Both the position numbers and the translations under genes were made by a program. A stretch of 64,000 bases of DNA, from the NCBI RefSeq assembly GCF_010894435.1, contig NZ_JAAIXZ010000030.1, forward strand, positions 60,191-124,190, in the 5' to 3' direction. Under the pieces are notes generated by a model, which was given only the letters and a program-made list of their open reading frames with translations, was not told the DNA's origin and ran no database searches. This DNA comes from Pyxidicoccus trucidator (GTDB lineage: Bacteria; Myxococcota; Myxococcia; Myxococcales; Myxococcaceae). Below, piece by piece: positions 38,771 through 49,800 of this stretch (position 1 is its first letter; every line of letters starts with the position of its first letter).

Positions 38771-40134
38771 GCTTCGCCATGACTCCCGTGACTGCTTCGC
38801 GCGCCGCGCAGCCCTTCCTGCCGAACTGGGTGCTGGTGCTGCTCTTCATCACTTTCGTCGGGCTCACGTTCGCCGTGAAGTCGCTCGTCTTCCCGGACCG
38901 ATACCGGGACGTCGACGTCGCGTCGTATTGGGCGGCGGCCCGGACGGCCTTCCTCGACGAGGTCTCGCCCTACGGAGCCGAGGCGCCCCGGCTCGCGCAA
39001 CAACGCTGGATGCCCGACCGCCTGGAGGTGCCGCCGTTCCTCTACACACCGGTCGCGCTGCTGGCCTTCGGGCCGCTGCAGTGGATGGAGCCATTCACCG
39101 CCGCGCGGGCGCTGTTCGGGCTGAACCTGCTGGCGGCCGTGGTGATGATGACCTTCCTGGTGCGCACGCTCGGCCTGGGCAGCTCGCGCCGCGTCGCCTG
39201 GGCCAGCGCCCTCTACACTCTCCTCTTCCCCCCCCTGTACGAGTCCATCGGCGCCGGGCAGATCAACCTGCTGCTGATGCTGCTGGTCTTCGGCGTGTGG
39301 CACGTATACGGAAGCAGGCGCTCCACGGTGGCCGGAGGTCTGGCGGCCGCCTCGGTGGTCTTTCTCAAGCTACACCTCGGCCTGTTGCTGCTGCCGGTGC
39401 TGCTGCGCCAGCGCGTGTCATTGCTCCTGACATTCATCGCATCGCTCGTCCTGGGCTCGGGGCTGGCCGCGGCGGTGTTCCCCTTCAACGCCTGGGGGAG
39501 CTGGCTCGAGCACGTCGTGCGGGCCAGCTCGCTCGTCAAGCTTCCCGAGGGACTGCCGAGCGTCGCCATGATGACGAACCTGAGCATCCCAGCGATGACG
39601 GCGCGCTTCCTGGTCCCGAGCCGCCACCGTCCCTTCCTGGACGCGCCCGCCTGGATATCCTCCGCGGTGCCCGCCCTGCTGTGCGGTCTTGTCCTGGTGT
39701 GGACGGCATGGGTGCTGTGGCGCTCCAGCCGCATGCCACATACGCCCGAGCGCGCCAATGCGGAGGTCTGCCTCGCGCTCGCCGCGGCCTTCGAACTCTC
39801 CCCGCTCTCCTGGACCCACCACCTCGTTTTCGTCTTGCCGACGATGCTCCTGCTGCTACGACACGTCGTCCTGGAGCCGGGGCGCCCTCCCCTGACCCGG
39901 GGTGTTCTCGCGGCGTCGATGCTCATCCTGGTTCCGCACCCCTACCTCTTCGGAAAGGCGAATGCCCTCGTCCTGGTGGCGATGGCCACCCTGCAATCCC
40001 TCGCGGCCCTCGCCATGTGGGGCGCCATCAGCGTCTGGGTGCTGCAACTGGCTCGGGAGCCGTCCCCGGACATTCGGAAGGACGGCGCCTCCGAAGCCCT
40101 CGTGAACGTCACGCCCGCGCCGTCGGGACGCTGA
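38767..40134 (+). CDS. GT87-type (DUF2029) integral membrane glycosyltransferase
   Basis: 455 residues with about nine or ten hydrophobic segments. It fits the DUF2029/GT87 family of polyprenol-phosphate-mannose-dependent mannosyltransferases. The first outer loop holds the acidic pair in YRDVDVASYWAAARTA, which follows the first membrane segment as in the family. YESIGAGQINLLLMLLVFG near residue 160 matches the conserved GQ-N motif, and VVFLKLHLGLLLLPVLL the K-x-x motif. The start ATG overlaps the NRPS stop (ATGA), so the gene is translationally coupled to the synthetase. This ties it to the cluster: it may add a lipid-linked sugar on the outer face of the inner membrane. Sugar and acceptor are unknown. 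Confidence 0.82.
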
Positions 40135-40157
40135 AGAAGCTTGAAAGGATTGCACCC

Positions 40158-41558
40158 ATGAGTCGCCCCGCCATCACCTCGCCGACATCTGTGTTCGGGC
40201 TCACCTGGCTCGGGCAGCTGGTCTCCTCGCTGGGCACGGGGCTGACCAGCTTCGCGGTGATGGTGCACGTGTACCGGAGCAGCGAGTCCATCACCCAGTA
40301 CTCGCTCGCATCCTTCTTCTCGTTCGCCTCGATAGTGTTGGTCACCCCCATCGCCGGAGGCCTGGTGGACCGGTGGGATCGCCGCCGGGTGATGCTGCTG
40401 TCCGACGTAGGGGCAGGCTGCGCCGTCTTCGTGATGTGGCTCATGGTGGTGGCGGACGCCGCTGGCCACTGGAAGCTCCAGAGCTGGCACTTCTACCTGC
40501 CGCTCGCGGTGTGCTCGGGCTTCAGCACCTTCCGGGGGCTGGCGTACTCCGCCGCGACGACGTTGATGGTGCCGAAGCAGCACCTGGGGCGGGCAAACGG
40601 GATGATCGAGCTGGCCCTGGGCATCGGCCATCTCATCGGACCTGTCGCCGCGGGCTTCCTGGTGCTGCGCGTCGGCATCCGAGGCATCCTGCTGGTCGAC
40701 CTGGTGACGTACCTGTGCTGCATGCTGGTGCTGTGGGCCGTGAGGTTTCCGCAACTGCCGGGCAGCGCCGCCAAGGGGAAGCCCGTGGGCTCGCTGAAGG
40801 AAAACGTGGCCCTGGGCTGGGCGTTCATTCGCGAGCGGCCGGGACTGATTGGCATGCTGCGGTGCATCTTCATCGCCAACCTGTTCACGGTCCTCGTCAC
40901 GGTGTTGATCACCCCCATGGTGTTGAGCTTCGCGGACGCGGCGACGCTCGGGGGGGTGGTGTCCTTCTCCGGCGTGGGCATGCTGACCGGAGGCGTGGTG
41001 ATGGGCATCTGGGGTGGACCGCGCCGTCGCATCCTGGGCGTGCTCGGCTTCCAGCTGCTGACAGGGGTCGCGCTGTTCGCCGCCGCGCTTCCAGCGAATG
41101 CCAGCACCCTCGCGTGCGCCGCCTTCGTGTTCATGTTCGCCTCGCCGGCCATGGTGGGCAACGCGCACGCCATCTGGCAGGTCAAGGTGCCTCCAGAAGT
41201 GCAGGGCCGGGTCTTCGCGGTCCGGAGGATGGTGACCCTGTCGGCGCCCCCGGTGGCGGCACTGCTCGCGGGGCCGCTCGCCGACGGCCTCTTCGAGCCC
41301 GCCATGGCCCCGTCGGGAGCGCTGGCGGACAGCGTCGGGAGGGTGCTCGGCACGGGACCGGGACGCGGCATCGCGCTGCTGTTCGTGGTGCTGGGCGCCC
41401 TGGCCATCCTCAACGTGCTGCTGGCCTGGCTGTCTCCGCGGATTCGGAACGTGGAGGAGGAGCTACCGGACGCCTTGCGACCGGAGCCGGCGACGGCTCA
41501 CAGGCCACCGCACACGCCAGGGCTCCTCAATCCGCCACCACTTCAATCAGCGGATTGA
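40158..41558 (+). CDS. MFS exporter, EntS-like
   Basis: 466 residues and about twelve membrane segments, of the MFS_3 type that includes the enterobactin exporter EntS. It starts LTWLGQLVSSLGTGLTSFAV, typical of this group, and the loop after segment 2 reads GGLVDRWDRRRVMLL, the MFS motif A. The true start is the ATG at 40158 with AAAGGA about eight bases before it; the frame is open far upstream only because it runs antiparallel to the codon pattern of neighbouring genes. It follows the membrane glycosyltransferase by 23 bases and closes the plus-strand operon. Export of the lipopeptide is the likely job. A second MFS exporter belongs to the siderophore locus. Its 3' end overlaps the convergent methyltransferase gene by 32 bases. 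Confidence 0.85.
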   Translation: MSRPAITSPTSVFGLTWLGQLVSSLGTGLTSFAVMVHVYRSSESITQYSLASFFSFASIVLVTPIAGGLVDRWDRRRVMLLSDVGAGCAVFVMWLMVVADAAGHWKLQSWHFYLPLAVCSGFSTFRGLAYSAATTLMVPKQHLGRANGMIELALGIGHLIGPVAAGFLVLRVGIRGILLVDLVTYLCCMLVLWAVRFPQLPGSAAKGKPVGSLKENVALGWAFIRERPGLIGMLRCIFIANLFTVLVTVLITPMVLSFADAATLGGVVSFSGVGMLTGGVVMGIWGGPRRRILGVLGFQLLTGVALFAAALPANASTLACAAFVFMFASPAMVGNAHAIWQVKVPPEVQGRVFAVRRMVTLSAPPVAALLAGPLADGLFEPAMAPSGALADSVGRVLGTGPGRGIALLFVVLGALAILNVLLAWLSPRIRNVEEELPDALRPEPATAHRPPHTPGLLNPPPLQSAD

Positions 41559-41559
41559 G
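41526..41559. terminator. Inverted repeat containing both convergent stop codons
   Basis: A perfect 10-base inverted repeat: CTCAATCCGC (41526-41535) and GCGGATTGAG (41550-41559), loop 14 bases. The stop codon of the plus-strand exporter lies in the right arm and that of the minus-strand methyltransferase in the left arm, so both proteins end in Ala-Asp. The hairpin could terminate both transcripts inside their last codons. The stem is short and not followed by a T-run. Confidence 0.45.
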
Positions 41560-43128
41560 CTCCCCCCACGCCTCGGGCGCGGTCATGACCCGCTCGCACC
41601 AGGCCCGAAGTGTCTCGAGATGCCGGTCCTCACCCACTGGCACGGACTGCAAACGCCGGTGCCACACGGCCACCGAAGGCAGGGCCTCGCGGCGGCAGTC
41701 GCGCCAGTGACGAATCTTCCAGCCCGCGCCCTCCACCAGCTCGCGAAGCCGCCCGGAGCTGACCATGTGCATCGTCCCGCCGAACGCCGAGCTCGCGGGT
41801 GAGCCGTCCTGACAGTTGACGCGCATCACCAGGCGGCCCGCGAAGACTCGCAAGACCCGCAGCAGCCGCGCCTTGTCGCGGATGTGACTCAGGGATTCGA
41901 GCAGGATGGCGCAGTCGAAATGGCCGGGCGGCAGCGTCTGCTCGGCATCGCCCCAGCGAACCGGCAACCCCAATCCGGCGACGTACTGGAACTGGTTCCG
42001 GCTGATGGTCAGGCCGAGACTCCGGCATCCGAGCTCGCGAATCCACATCGCCAGCGGCCCGCCCCAGCCACACCCGACGTCATGGATGCGCCCGCCCGCC
42101 GGAATGAACGGGTACAGCGCGCTCACGGCGCGGCGCAGCGCTTCGTCCATCGCCGCGTCGCTCGCATCGAGCCCAGGCGTGTCGAACAGCCCGGCGTGGT
42201 AGTGCATCTCGGGTCCGAGCACGGCCCGCCAGGTCTCCAAGTCGCCGCCATAGAACGCATCCAACCCGGTGGGCTCCCCTTGCGTCCGTGACAGCGCAGG
42301 AAGACGCCGATACACCGTCTCCTCGACATCGCGGTGCCCCCCCAGGGCGCCCTCTCGGACCCGAGCCTGGAGCGCGGCCTCACTGGTCGGCCACGCCCCC
42401 TCCAGCGACGCCGCGGAATACAGCGTCACCTGCGGAGCCCCCTCTCCTACCCGCGCGGCGACATGACGGATGGGCAGCTCACTCCACCGCGAGTCATCCC
42501 GAGCCGGCACCGCGAGCACCCTGGCCAGCTCACGCAGTCCCTCTAACGTTCCAGCGATGGGGCACCAGGGGAACGCGAGGTCGACCTGCTCCACCGAGCC
42601 GTCACTCCCCTCGCGCAGCCAGAAGCCCGAGCCCTGCTGGAGCCGCTCCTCCTGCACCAGTCGCTCGAAGCCGGGGCGCAGCGCGTCCTGGATCAGGTCG
42701 GACGGCCGAAGCCCCGAGGGTGTCTCCGGCAGGAAGTGGAACGCGTAGCGCGAGCGCCGCGCCTCGCCGCCTGGCAGCCAGCGCCAGGCCCGGTAATGGT
42801 CGGCCAGGGTCGCCGGGTCACGGCCGTGCAGGTACAGCCGGAGCTCGGGCACCCCCTCAGTGAAGGCCACCGCGAGCCCCTGGCGGACAGGAAGCACCGC
42901 CTCGCGCTGTGCCGCGCGAACGGACTCGGGAGCCGCCAATCGCTCCAGCACGCGCGCCATGGGTGCGAAGGCGACCGGCTCGTCGCCCGACAACCAGCAA
43001 CAGAAGCGGCCCTGGTCCTCGACCCGGCCCTGCGTCAGGCGGAGCGAGAACTCGAGGTCCACCCCGGTACACGCACCAAGCTCCGCACCGAGCTGCCCGA
43101 GCAGCCACTTCGCAGTCCATGCCTCCAT
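41527..43128 (-). CDS. SAM-dependent methyltransferase fused to an unrecognised beta-rich N-terminal domain
   Basis: 533 residues. The C-terminal half (about 280-500) is a class I methyltransferase with motif I HDVGCGWGG near residue 350, LGLTISRNQFQYV as in cyclopropane-synthase-like enzymes, and DCAILLESLSHI as motif III/IV. The N-terminal 270 residues are not a methyltransferase. They show four pairs of alternating strands, for example VDLEFSLRL...RFCCWLSG, PELRLYLHG...SRYAFHFLP, SGFWLRE...QVDLAFPW and RHVAARV...QVTLYSA. That spacing resembles ABBA-fold prenyltransferases, and a methyltransferase-prenyltransferase fusion (AgeMTPT) is known in cyanobactin pathways, but here this is speculation. 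The frame is open to 43341; the ATG at 43128 is preferred because upstream sequence belongs to the divergent oxygenase gene. It may tailor the lipopeptide, for instance as an O- or N-methyl ester. Confidence 0.7.
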   Translation of the reverse strand: MEAWTAKWLLGQLGAELGACTGVDLEFSLRLTQGRVEDQGRFCCWLSGDEPVAFAPMARVLERLAAPESVRAAQREAVLPVRQGLAVAFTEGVPELRLYLHGRDPATLADHYRAWRWLPGGEARRSRYAFHFLPETPSGLRPSDLIQDALRPGFERLVQEERLQQGSGFWLREGSDGSVEQVDLAFPWCPIAGTLEGLRELARVLAVPARDDSRWSELPIRHVAARVGEGAPQVTLYSAASLEGAWPTSEAALQARVREGALGGHRDVEETVYRRLPALSRTQGEPTGLDAFYGGDLETWRAVLGPEMHYHAGLFDTPGLDASDAAMDEALRRAVSALYPFIPAGGRIHDVGCGWGGPLAMWIRELGCRSLGLTISRNQFQYVAGLGLPVRWGDAEQTLPPGHFDCAILLESLSHIRDKARLLRVLRVFAGRLVMRVNCQDGSPASSAFGGTMHMVSSGRLRELVEGAGWKIRHWRDCRREALPSVAVWHRRLQSVPVGEDRHLETLRAWCERVMTAPEAWGELNPLIEVVAD

Positions 43129-43163
43129 GCTGCTAGTGTCCCCGAATCGCCAGCCCGCGCACC

Positions 43164-43805
43164 ATGCTCCCGATGGAGGTCGATGACGGCGCAATCGCCG
43201 ACCCCGCAGCGCTCGCACGTGCCCTGCGGCCTCGGCTGGCCGCACACCCCGTACCGCAGAGCGACCCCAGGACTCGCGGCCTGCTGCTTGAGGTGGGTGG
43301 GGGCGCGGAAGGCCATGCCTGGCTCCAGGCCGAGCTTCCAACGCTGGCCGAGCTGTTCGCGCGCTTCTCCGGCGACGCGGACGCGCTCTACGTCCTCGCC
43401 GTCAATGAGACCCCGCCGACCGCGACGGACACGTTCCTGCTTCGCCCCCACGTCGACCGCCGCTGGCTGGGCGACAGCTTCGGCTCCGCGCCGCCACGCC
43501 GGACCACGGTGGTGTTCCTGGACTTCGCCGCTGATGCCCGTGGCGGCGAGCTGGTCGTGTTTCCGCTCGACGCCTTCGATGCCACGGGCCCTGTGTCGCG
43601 CGACGGCGCGCGACAGACGGTAGAGCGCCACCAGGGAGTCCTCGTGACGCCGCGTCCGGGCCGCGCCTGCCGGCTCTCCGGAGAGCAGCCGCACGCCGTG
43701 CTCGGCTACACCGCCGCACCGGGAAGCCCCTGGCGCCTCGCCATCGTGCTCGCGGAGTTCGCGCGCGACCCCGACGAGCCGCGCCCGCGCGGCCTGCTCA
43801 CCTGA
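43164..43805 (+). CDS. Small Fe(II)/2-oxoglutarate-type dioxygenase
   Basis: 213 residues. The facial triad expected for the fold is visible: His96 and Asp98 in RPHVDRRW, and the distal His177 in EQPHAVLGY. An arginine near 192 in WRLAIVLAEF sits where the 2-oxoglutarate carboxylate is usually bound. GGELVVFPLDAF matches the strand that follows the first motif in prolyl-4-hydroxylase-like enzymes. It would hydroxylate an amino acid or a peptide-bound residue. The gene starts 35 bases from the divergent methyltransferase, so the two probably share a control region. A role in tailoring the lipopeptide is inferred from position. The ATG at 43173 is an alternative start. No signal peptide is present. 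Confidence 0.72.
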   Translation: MLPMEVDDGAIADPAALARALRPRLAAHPVPQSDPRTRGLLLEVGGGAEGHAWLQAELPTLAELFARFSGDADALYVLAVNETPPTATDTFLLRPHVDRRWLGDSFGSAPPRRTTVVFLDFAADARGGELVVFPLDAFDATGPVSRDGARQTVERHQGVLVTPRPGRACRLSGEQPHAVLGYTAAPGSPWRLAIVLAEFARDPDEPRPRGLLT

Positions 43806-43833
43806 GGCGCACCACCGCGCCCACCGATAACCG

Positions 43834-43870
43834 GCGCGCGCGGGCAGCGCTAAGCACTGCCCGCACGCGC
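43834..43870. terminator. Bidirectional hairpin between convergent genes
   Basis: An eight-base-pair stem next to the loop (GCGGGCAG with CTGCCCGC), one C-A mismatch, then five more G-C pairs; loop of nine bases at 43848-43856. It lies between the oxygenase stop and the stop of the giant LamG protein gene, where both transcripts end. Confidence 0.65.
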
Positions 43871-43874
43871 GAGG

Positions 43875-46800
43875 TCACCACTTCGTCGGATCAAGCTTGC
43901 TGGCAGCCTTCGAGAACTCACCGCCGAGGCTCTTGAAGAGCTTGCTGATCTCATCCGACGCATAGCCAGCGCCCTTGAGCGTCTTCGAGAGCGCGTCAGC
44001 GCCCAGGTTGAACCCGCTCTTGAGGTAGTTGCCAACCTCATTCACGCCGTACCCCGCTCCCTTGAGCGCCTTCCCGATGGCATCGGCCGAGCTGTTCCAG
44101 CCCACCTTCAGGGCGTTGCCGACCTGGTCCGCGGCATAGCCAGCCCCCTTGAGCAGCTTCGCGGCTTCTTCCGCGCTGGTGCCATACGCAGACTTGAGAG
44201 CATTACCCACCTGGTCCGCCGCATAGCCGGCCCCCTTGAGGAACTTCGCGGCCTGCTCCGAGGACGTGCCGTATGCCGACTTGAGCGCGTTGCCAACCTG
44301 GTCCGCCGCGTAGTCCGCGCCCTTGAGCAACTTCGCGGCTTCTTCCGCGCTGGTGCCATAGGCCGACTTGAGCGCGTTGCCGACCTGGTCCGCCGCGTAG
44401 CCCGCCCCCTTGAGCAGCTTCGCGGCCTGCTCCGCGGACGTGCCATACGCCGACTTGAGCGCGTTGCCGACCTGGTCCGCCGCGTAGCCAGCGCCCTTGA
44501 GCAGCTTCGCGGCTTCTTCCGCGCTGGTGCCATACGCGGACTTGAGCGCGTTGCCGACCTGGTCCGCCGCGTAGTCCGCGCCCTTGAGCAGCTTCACGGC
44601 CTGCTCCACGGACGTGCTGTACGCCGACTTGAGGGCATTGCCGACCTGCTCCGCCGCATAGCCGGCGCTCTTCAATGCGGCCGTGGCTTCCTGCTCGGTC
44701 GCCTTGTACCCCTTGCTCAGGGCCGCGCCGACCTGCTCGGTGGCGTAGTTGGCGCCCTTCATCAACGTCGCCGCGCCCTCCTTGGAGACCTTGTAGCCGG
44801 AGCTCAAGACTTTGCCGATGGCCTCGCCAGAGTCCTTCGCGAAGTCGATGGCTCCACTGCCCACGTTCTTGAGCCAGGTCGCCGCATCCGCGAAGAGGTG
44901 CTCGAGGTACTTCTCCGGCGCGTCGATGATCTTCTGTTTGATCCAGTTGATGAGCTGCTCGAAGTCCGCGGGCGGGATGTCGACCCCCATGCGGAGCTCG
45001 AAGCCCTTGCCGTTGATCTTGAACCTCGCGGTGATGTCTCCGGAGAAGCCCTGCCGGGAGATGACCACCGACACGTCCGCCAGGACATCGATGGAGATGC
45101 TGACGTTGTTCGCGACCTTCACTCCTCCGATGCGAACCGCGCCGAAGTCGAGTCGGGGCGACGCCTTGAACCCCACGGAGCCCTTGAAGACCGGATCGTT
45201 CTTGTCCCACGAGACGTCGAGCACCAGGTACGCGCCGAGCCACCGGCCCTCCAGCCGAAGCTGGTCGTTGGACATGACCACGCGCGACTGCGACAGGGCG
45301 AGCCCGAAGAGCGCGTTGCGCGTCTCTCCCTGCAGGTAGAAGCGCTGCTTGCTCACCATCCCTTCGACGGAGCCGGTCACCGACAGGGGCCAGTCCTTCG
45401 GGAAGAGGTCGAGCTGACCGCTGAACCAGAACTGGTCATCGACGAGCTTCAGGTCTCCGCGCATGACCTGACGACCGGCCACCTTGAGGTGCGTATGGCC
45501 CTGGAGCTGGATGGCTGCCCGCTTCTGCGTCGCGGGGGCGGCCGCGAGCGCCCACTGGCCGCCGATGACCACGCCATGAAGCTTGTTCGCGCCGAGGTCG
45601 ACGAGCTGCGTCCCCGCGGTGTGGTCCATGTTGTAGTAGGCCACGAGCCCGGCCTCCTGCCCCGTGAGGAGCAGGTTCATGGCATCCGAGATCTGCTCCG
45701 CCGTCCGGGCCACGGACCAGTACCGCAGGTCGTCGATGCTGCCGCGGAACCAGGCCTGCGCGCTGGCGTCGCCGCTGCGCCCCACGTTGACCGAGGCGGC
45801 CTCGGAGACGAGCTCGCCCGGCATCCCGCCCTGGGCGCTGAGGACTCCGTTGACGAAGACGGTGCACGTCTTTCCGTCGTTCGTGACGGCGAGGTGGTTC
45901 CACTCACCGAACCGGAGCACCCCCACGCCCGTATTGAGAACGTTGACCTGTTCCGACGTGGTGGTCTGCACCGTCGTCTTGGGCACGCTCATGCCAGGAA
46001 TGCTCATTCCTGGCATCTTGATGGTGGGGGCCTGCACGGATTGGGTCGAGACGGACGTCGTCTTGACGCGCGCGGTGCAGCGATGGGAGACAATCCCGTT
46101 GTTGCTCACGAAGAGCTTGGGCGCCTTCCCGCTGCCTCCCCAGATGCATTGCCACGAGCCCGTCGGGTCCTTGTCGGGACGCACCCACGCCTCGATGGTG
46201 TACTGGCCCGTCTTGAACCTGTCCGACTGCGCGATGAACGCGGAGTCACTCTCGCCGTTGAGGACGAGCCCGTCGTGACGCAGAGTCACGGGCGCCGCCG
46301 AGGCCTGCTTCTCGACGCCGCCCGGGTTCCTCAACCGCAGCTCGGACGGGACGAAGCGGGCCTTCGTGAGGGTGCCGTGATTCCGGCCGCAGAGGTCGAT
46401 GGCCCTAGTCCCCGTGTCCTCTTCGAAGCGATACAGGGAGACCAGGTCCTGGCGGTCGGCGGCCATGCGCTCGAACATGCCGCCCGAAATCTCGGCGGCG
46501 CTCCGAGCGCGCTTCCAGACGCGGATCTCCGCGACCTCGCCCTTCCAGGGGACACCTTGAGGGGACACCTTGCCGACCCAGACGGAGTCCTTGAACGTGA
46601 CGAGCGCCCCATTCACAGGGCCGCTCGCGAGCTCCTTCCCGTCGACATAGGTCTTCGCGGTGACGCCGTCGTTCGTCAGCGCCACGTGCTGCCACTGCCC
46701 CCAGCTCACGGTGCCGTTGGGCGTGTTCGGCGGGCCCGAGTTCCCCCCGCCGGAGTCCGTGAACCGGTGGTGGTAGAAGCCGGACTTCGAGTTGACCGCG

Positions 46801-49800
46801 AGGAAGTAGTTCCTCCAGAGCCCACCCTTCCGCGTGTCGATGCCGAAGATATCGGCCCACTCCCCGCCCTGGTCCTTCGCCGAACGGATCCACAGCTCGA
46901 TGGTGTACTCGGGCAGGACCAGGCTGTCGGCCGCGGCAATCTCGACCCAGGTGTCCTTCCCGTTGAAGGACAGCGCCTGGACACCCTGGGCCGCGCTGGG
47001 AGTGACCGTGGCCGCTGGCAGCACCTGGGTGGCAGGGACGTCCGTGGCCAGCGGCGCGTTCACCATGACGGCGCCGGAGAGCTCCAGCTCGGAGACGCCG
47101 AAGGTGCCGCCAAGCTTGAACCCCGTGTTGAAGCCCATGGCTCCGGACGCGGCGATCCCGAACGCCGCCTCCAGGCGGAGGAACTCGAGGTCCACCTCGC
47201 CGCGAACGAAGGCGACGAGTCCCTCCTCGTTGCCTGTCTGGCCCTGCGTCGGCGTGCTCGCCACCGAGGGCAGGACGGTCATGAAGTCGTCACGGTCGCT
47301 CTCGCTGAGCTCCAGCCGCTGGAACGCGCCCTTCCGGAACTCGGCGGGCGTCGTGAGCAGCCAGTCCGCGTCGAACTTCAGGAAGGCGAATTTGTACTCC
47401 GCGCTCCCGACCCGGTTCTCGATGGGAATCGAGCCGATGCAGTCATTGATGGAGAACGTCTTCCCGAAGTTCATCAACGCCGCGATGTACTTCCACGTGC
47501 CGACCTTGACGTTCTTTCCCTTCGTCCCGAGCAGGCCCGCGCCGAGGTACTCGGGCGCCTGCAGGAACTCGTCATGGAAGTTGAACGCGAGCTCCACGCC
47601 ACCCGGCGGAGTGTTCGGGTCGAGCAGCGCCTTGCGGTCGTTGAAGAACGCGCTGAAGGCCTGGAAGACAGCGACCGCCGCGGCCCCGTCGAGCTGCGGC
47701 TTCGGGAAGCCCACGTGGGCCTGGAGCCCCAGGCCCTCGATGCCCAGGTACTCGAACCCCAGCTCGTCATAGAAGATGGGGAGCGGGACGGGCAGGCCCT
47801 GGGAGACGGGGATGATGCAGAACACATCATCCAGGATGATGCGCCGCTGCAGCTGGTCCGAGGTGGGCAACGGGAAGCTCTCGTCCCGAGGCAGCATCAG
47901 CGAGACGGCGAGCGACGGGAGGTCGAACTGGTCGATGAGCGCGTCGACCTCTCCGTAGAAGAGCGAGCCGGACAGGAGCGTGCCCACGGAGAACTTCCGC
48001 ACCTCGATGCCGGTGAGCCCGGGCATGGGCACGTAGCTCTGCACGACGGACGGGAAGAGGACGCGCACCGGCTTCTTCGGCGCCAGCATCCCAAGGCTGA
48101 TGCGTCCGGCCGGGGAGAAGCCGAACTTGAACTCGAGCTGCTCGGGAACCTCGATCTTGAGGTACTGCTTGAACCCGTCCGGGAACCGATTGAGCACCTT
48201 GCCGGTCTGCTTCAGCGCGGTGACGACCTCGTTGGGGACACCCCCGGCCTTCTTCAGGAAGGTGACGAGCTCGTCGACCTTCAAGTCATTGTTCTTGTCG
48301 ACCAGGTCGAGCCCCTCGATGGGGAGCTTGTCCGGAAAGATGTCTGCCATCGCCTTCGAACCGCAGGCCTCCAGGAAGAGCTTGAGGGGCGCGAGGGGCA
48401 GCGCGAGCGGCCGGGTGACCTTCAGCCCGCCACCCGCCTCGAAGTACTGCGAGACGCCGTCATAGACGAACGTCGGCATCTTGAAGCTGACGGCGCCGTA
48501 CTGGCCGAAGTCGACGTCGAACCAGGCCTCGTTGTTGACGACCACGGTGTTGGCGCCAGTGAACGGCGAGCTGAGAAACTGCATGGCCACGCCGGTTCCC
48601 GAGATGGTGAACCGGGTGCGGGCCATGGTGAGGGGATTCCCCTGCTGGTACACGCGGAACATCTGCGCGCCGAGGTACGTGTTGAGCTCCGCCGGCAGCC
48701 CGAGCCCGGCTTCGAGCACCATCCCGAGCTGCGGCTTGACGGCGATGCCCAGCTCGGTGAGCTGGATGACCACCTTGCCGAGGTCCTTGCCATTGGCCCT
48801 GGGCAGCGCGAAGTCGATGGAGCCGGAGACATTCACCGCCGAGAGACGGGCCTCCGTCTTCCCGGCGACGAGCATCGCGTTGACCTTGGAGGGCAGCACC
48901 TGGGCAAGGCCGCCGGAGATGCCGGTGAAGCCGAGGATGGTCGTCCCCGTGAAGCTCCACCCCGCGCTCACGGACTCCTTGACGAGTCCGACCTCGAAGA
49001 GCTCGCCCTGGAAGCCGAGTCCCTCGCCCGTCGGGAAGTCGATCTTGAAGGTGGTGGAACCCGTGTTCGGCTTGAAGACGAGCGCCTTCTTCCCTTCGGC
49101 GGTGCTGCTGATGCCCAGGTAGCCGCCGAGCTTGAAGAGCGAGTCGATCTCCAGCGTGGAGGCCAGACGGAGGTCGAAGTACGTCTTCTTCTTGCCGCCC
49201 TCGCCGCTCCGGCGGTCGAGCAGGAGGTCGAACTGCGCGAAGGAGTACGAGCCCACGCCATCGAGGTCGATGAGCGTCTTCGTCGGCGACGCCATCGCGC
49301 GGAACTTGATCTTCTGGATGCCCTGGGTGGCCTCGTAGCCCGCCTGGAGGTCGAGCACCGTGTCGACGAGCTCGGCAGTCACGCCGCCGGAGAGCTGCCA
49401 GCTGCCGCCTGTCTGGTAGCTGAACAGGAGGTTGAAGGCCTTGAGCGCGAGGCCCTCGGCGACGGGCACCGGGCCCTGGCCCTGGACGCTCAGGCTCGCG
49501 TTGAACGAGGAGACCCGGGAGCCGGGCTCGCCGGTGACGTTCCGGTTGAGCGAGAACTGCACGTTCGTCTTGAGGCTCCCCTCCTCGGTGAGTGGGTCCC
49601 ACTCCACCGAGGCGTCACCGAACGCGGAGAAGGCGCCGGTCTTCGTGTTGATGCGGAAGGAGAGCGTCTCGAAGACGATGTCGGGCACCTCGTCCGGCAG
49701 CGCCTCGCCGTTGGTGACGAGGGACCAGAACTTCTTCAGCTCGAAGTTGGAAAGGCTGCCGGCGAGCGTGAGCCCGTTGTTCACCTCGCCAGACAGCGCG

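Noticed and set aside
43895..44850. The regular repeats as a CRISPR array
   Set aside because: The period is 87 bases with no unique spacers, and every unit is in frame with a 29-residue protein repeat.
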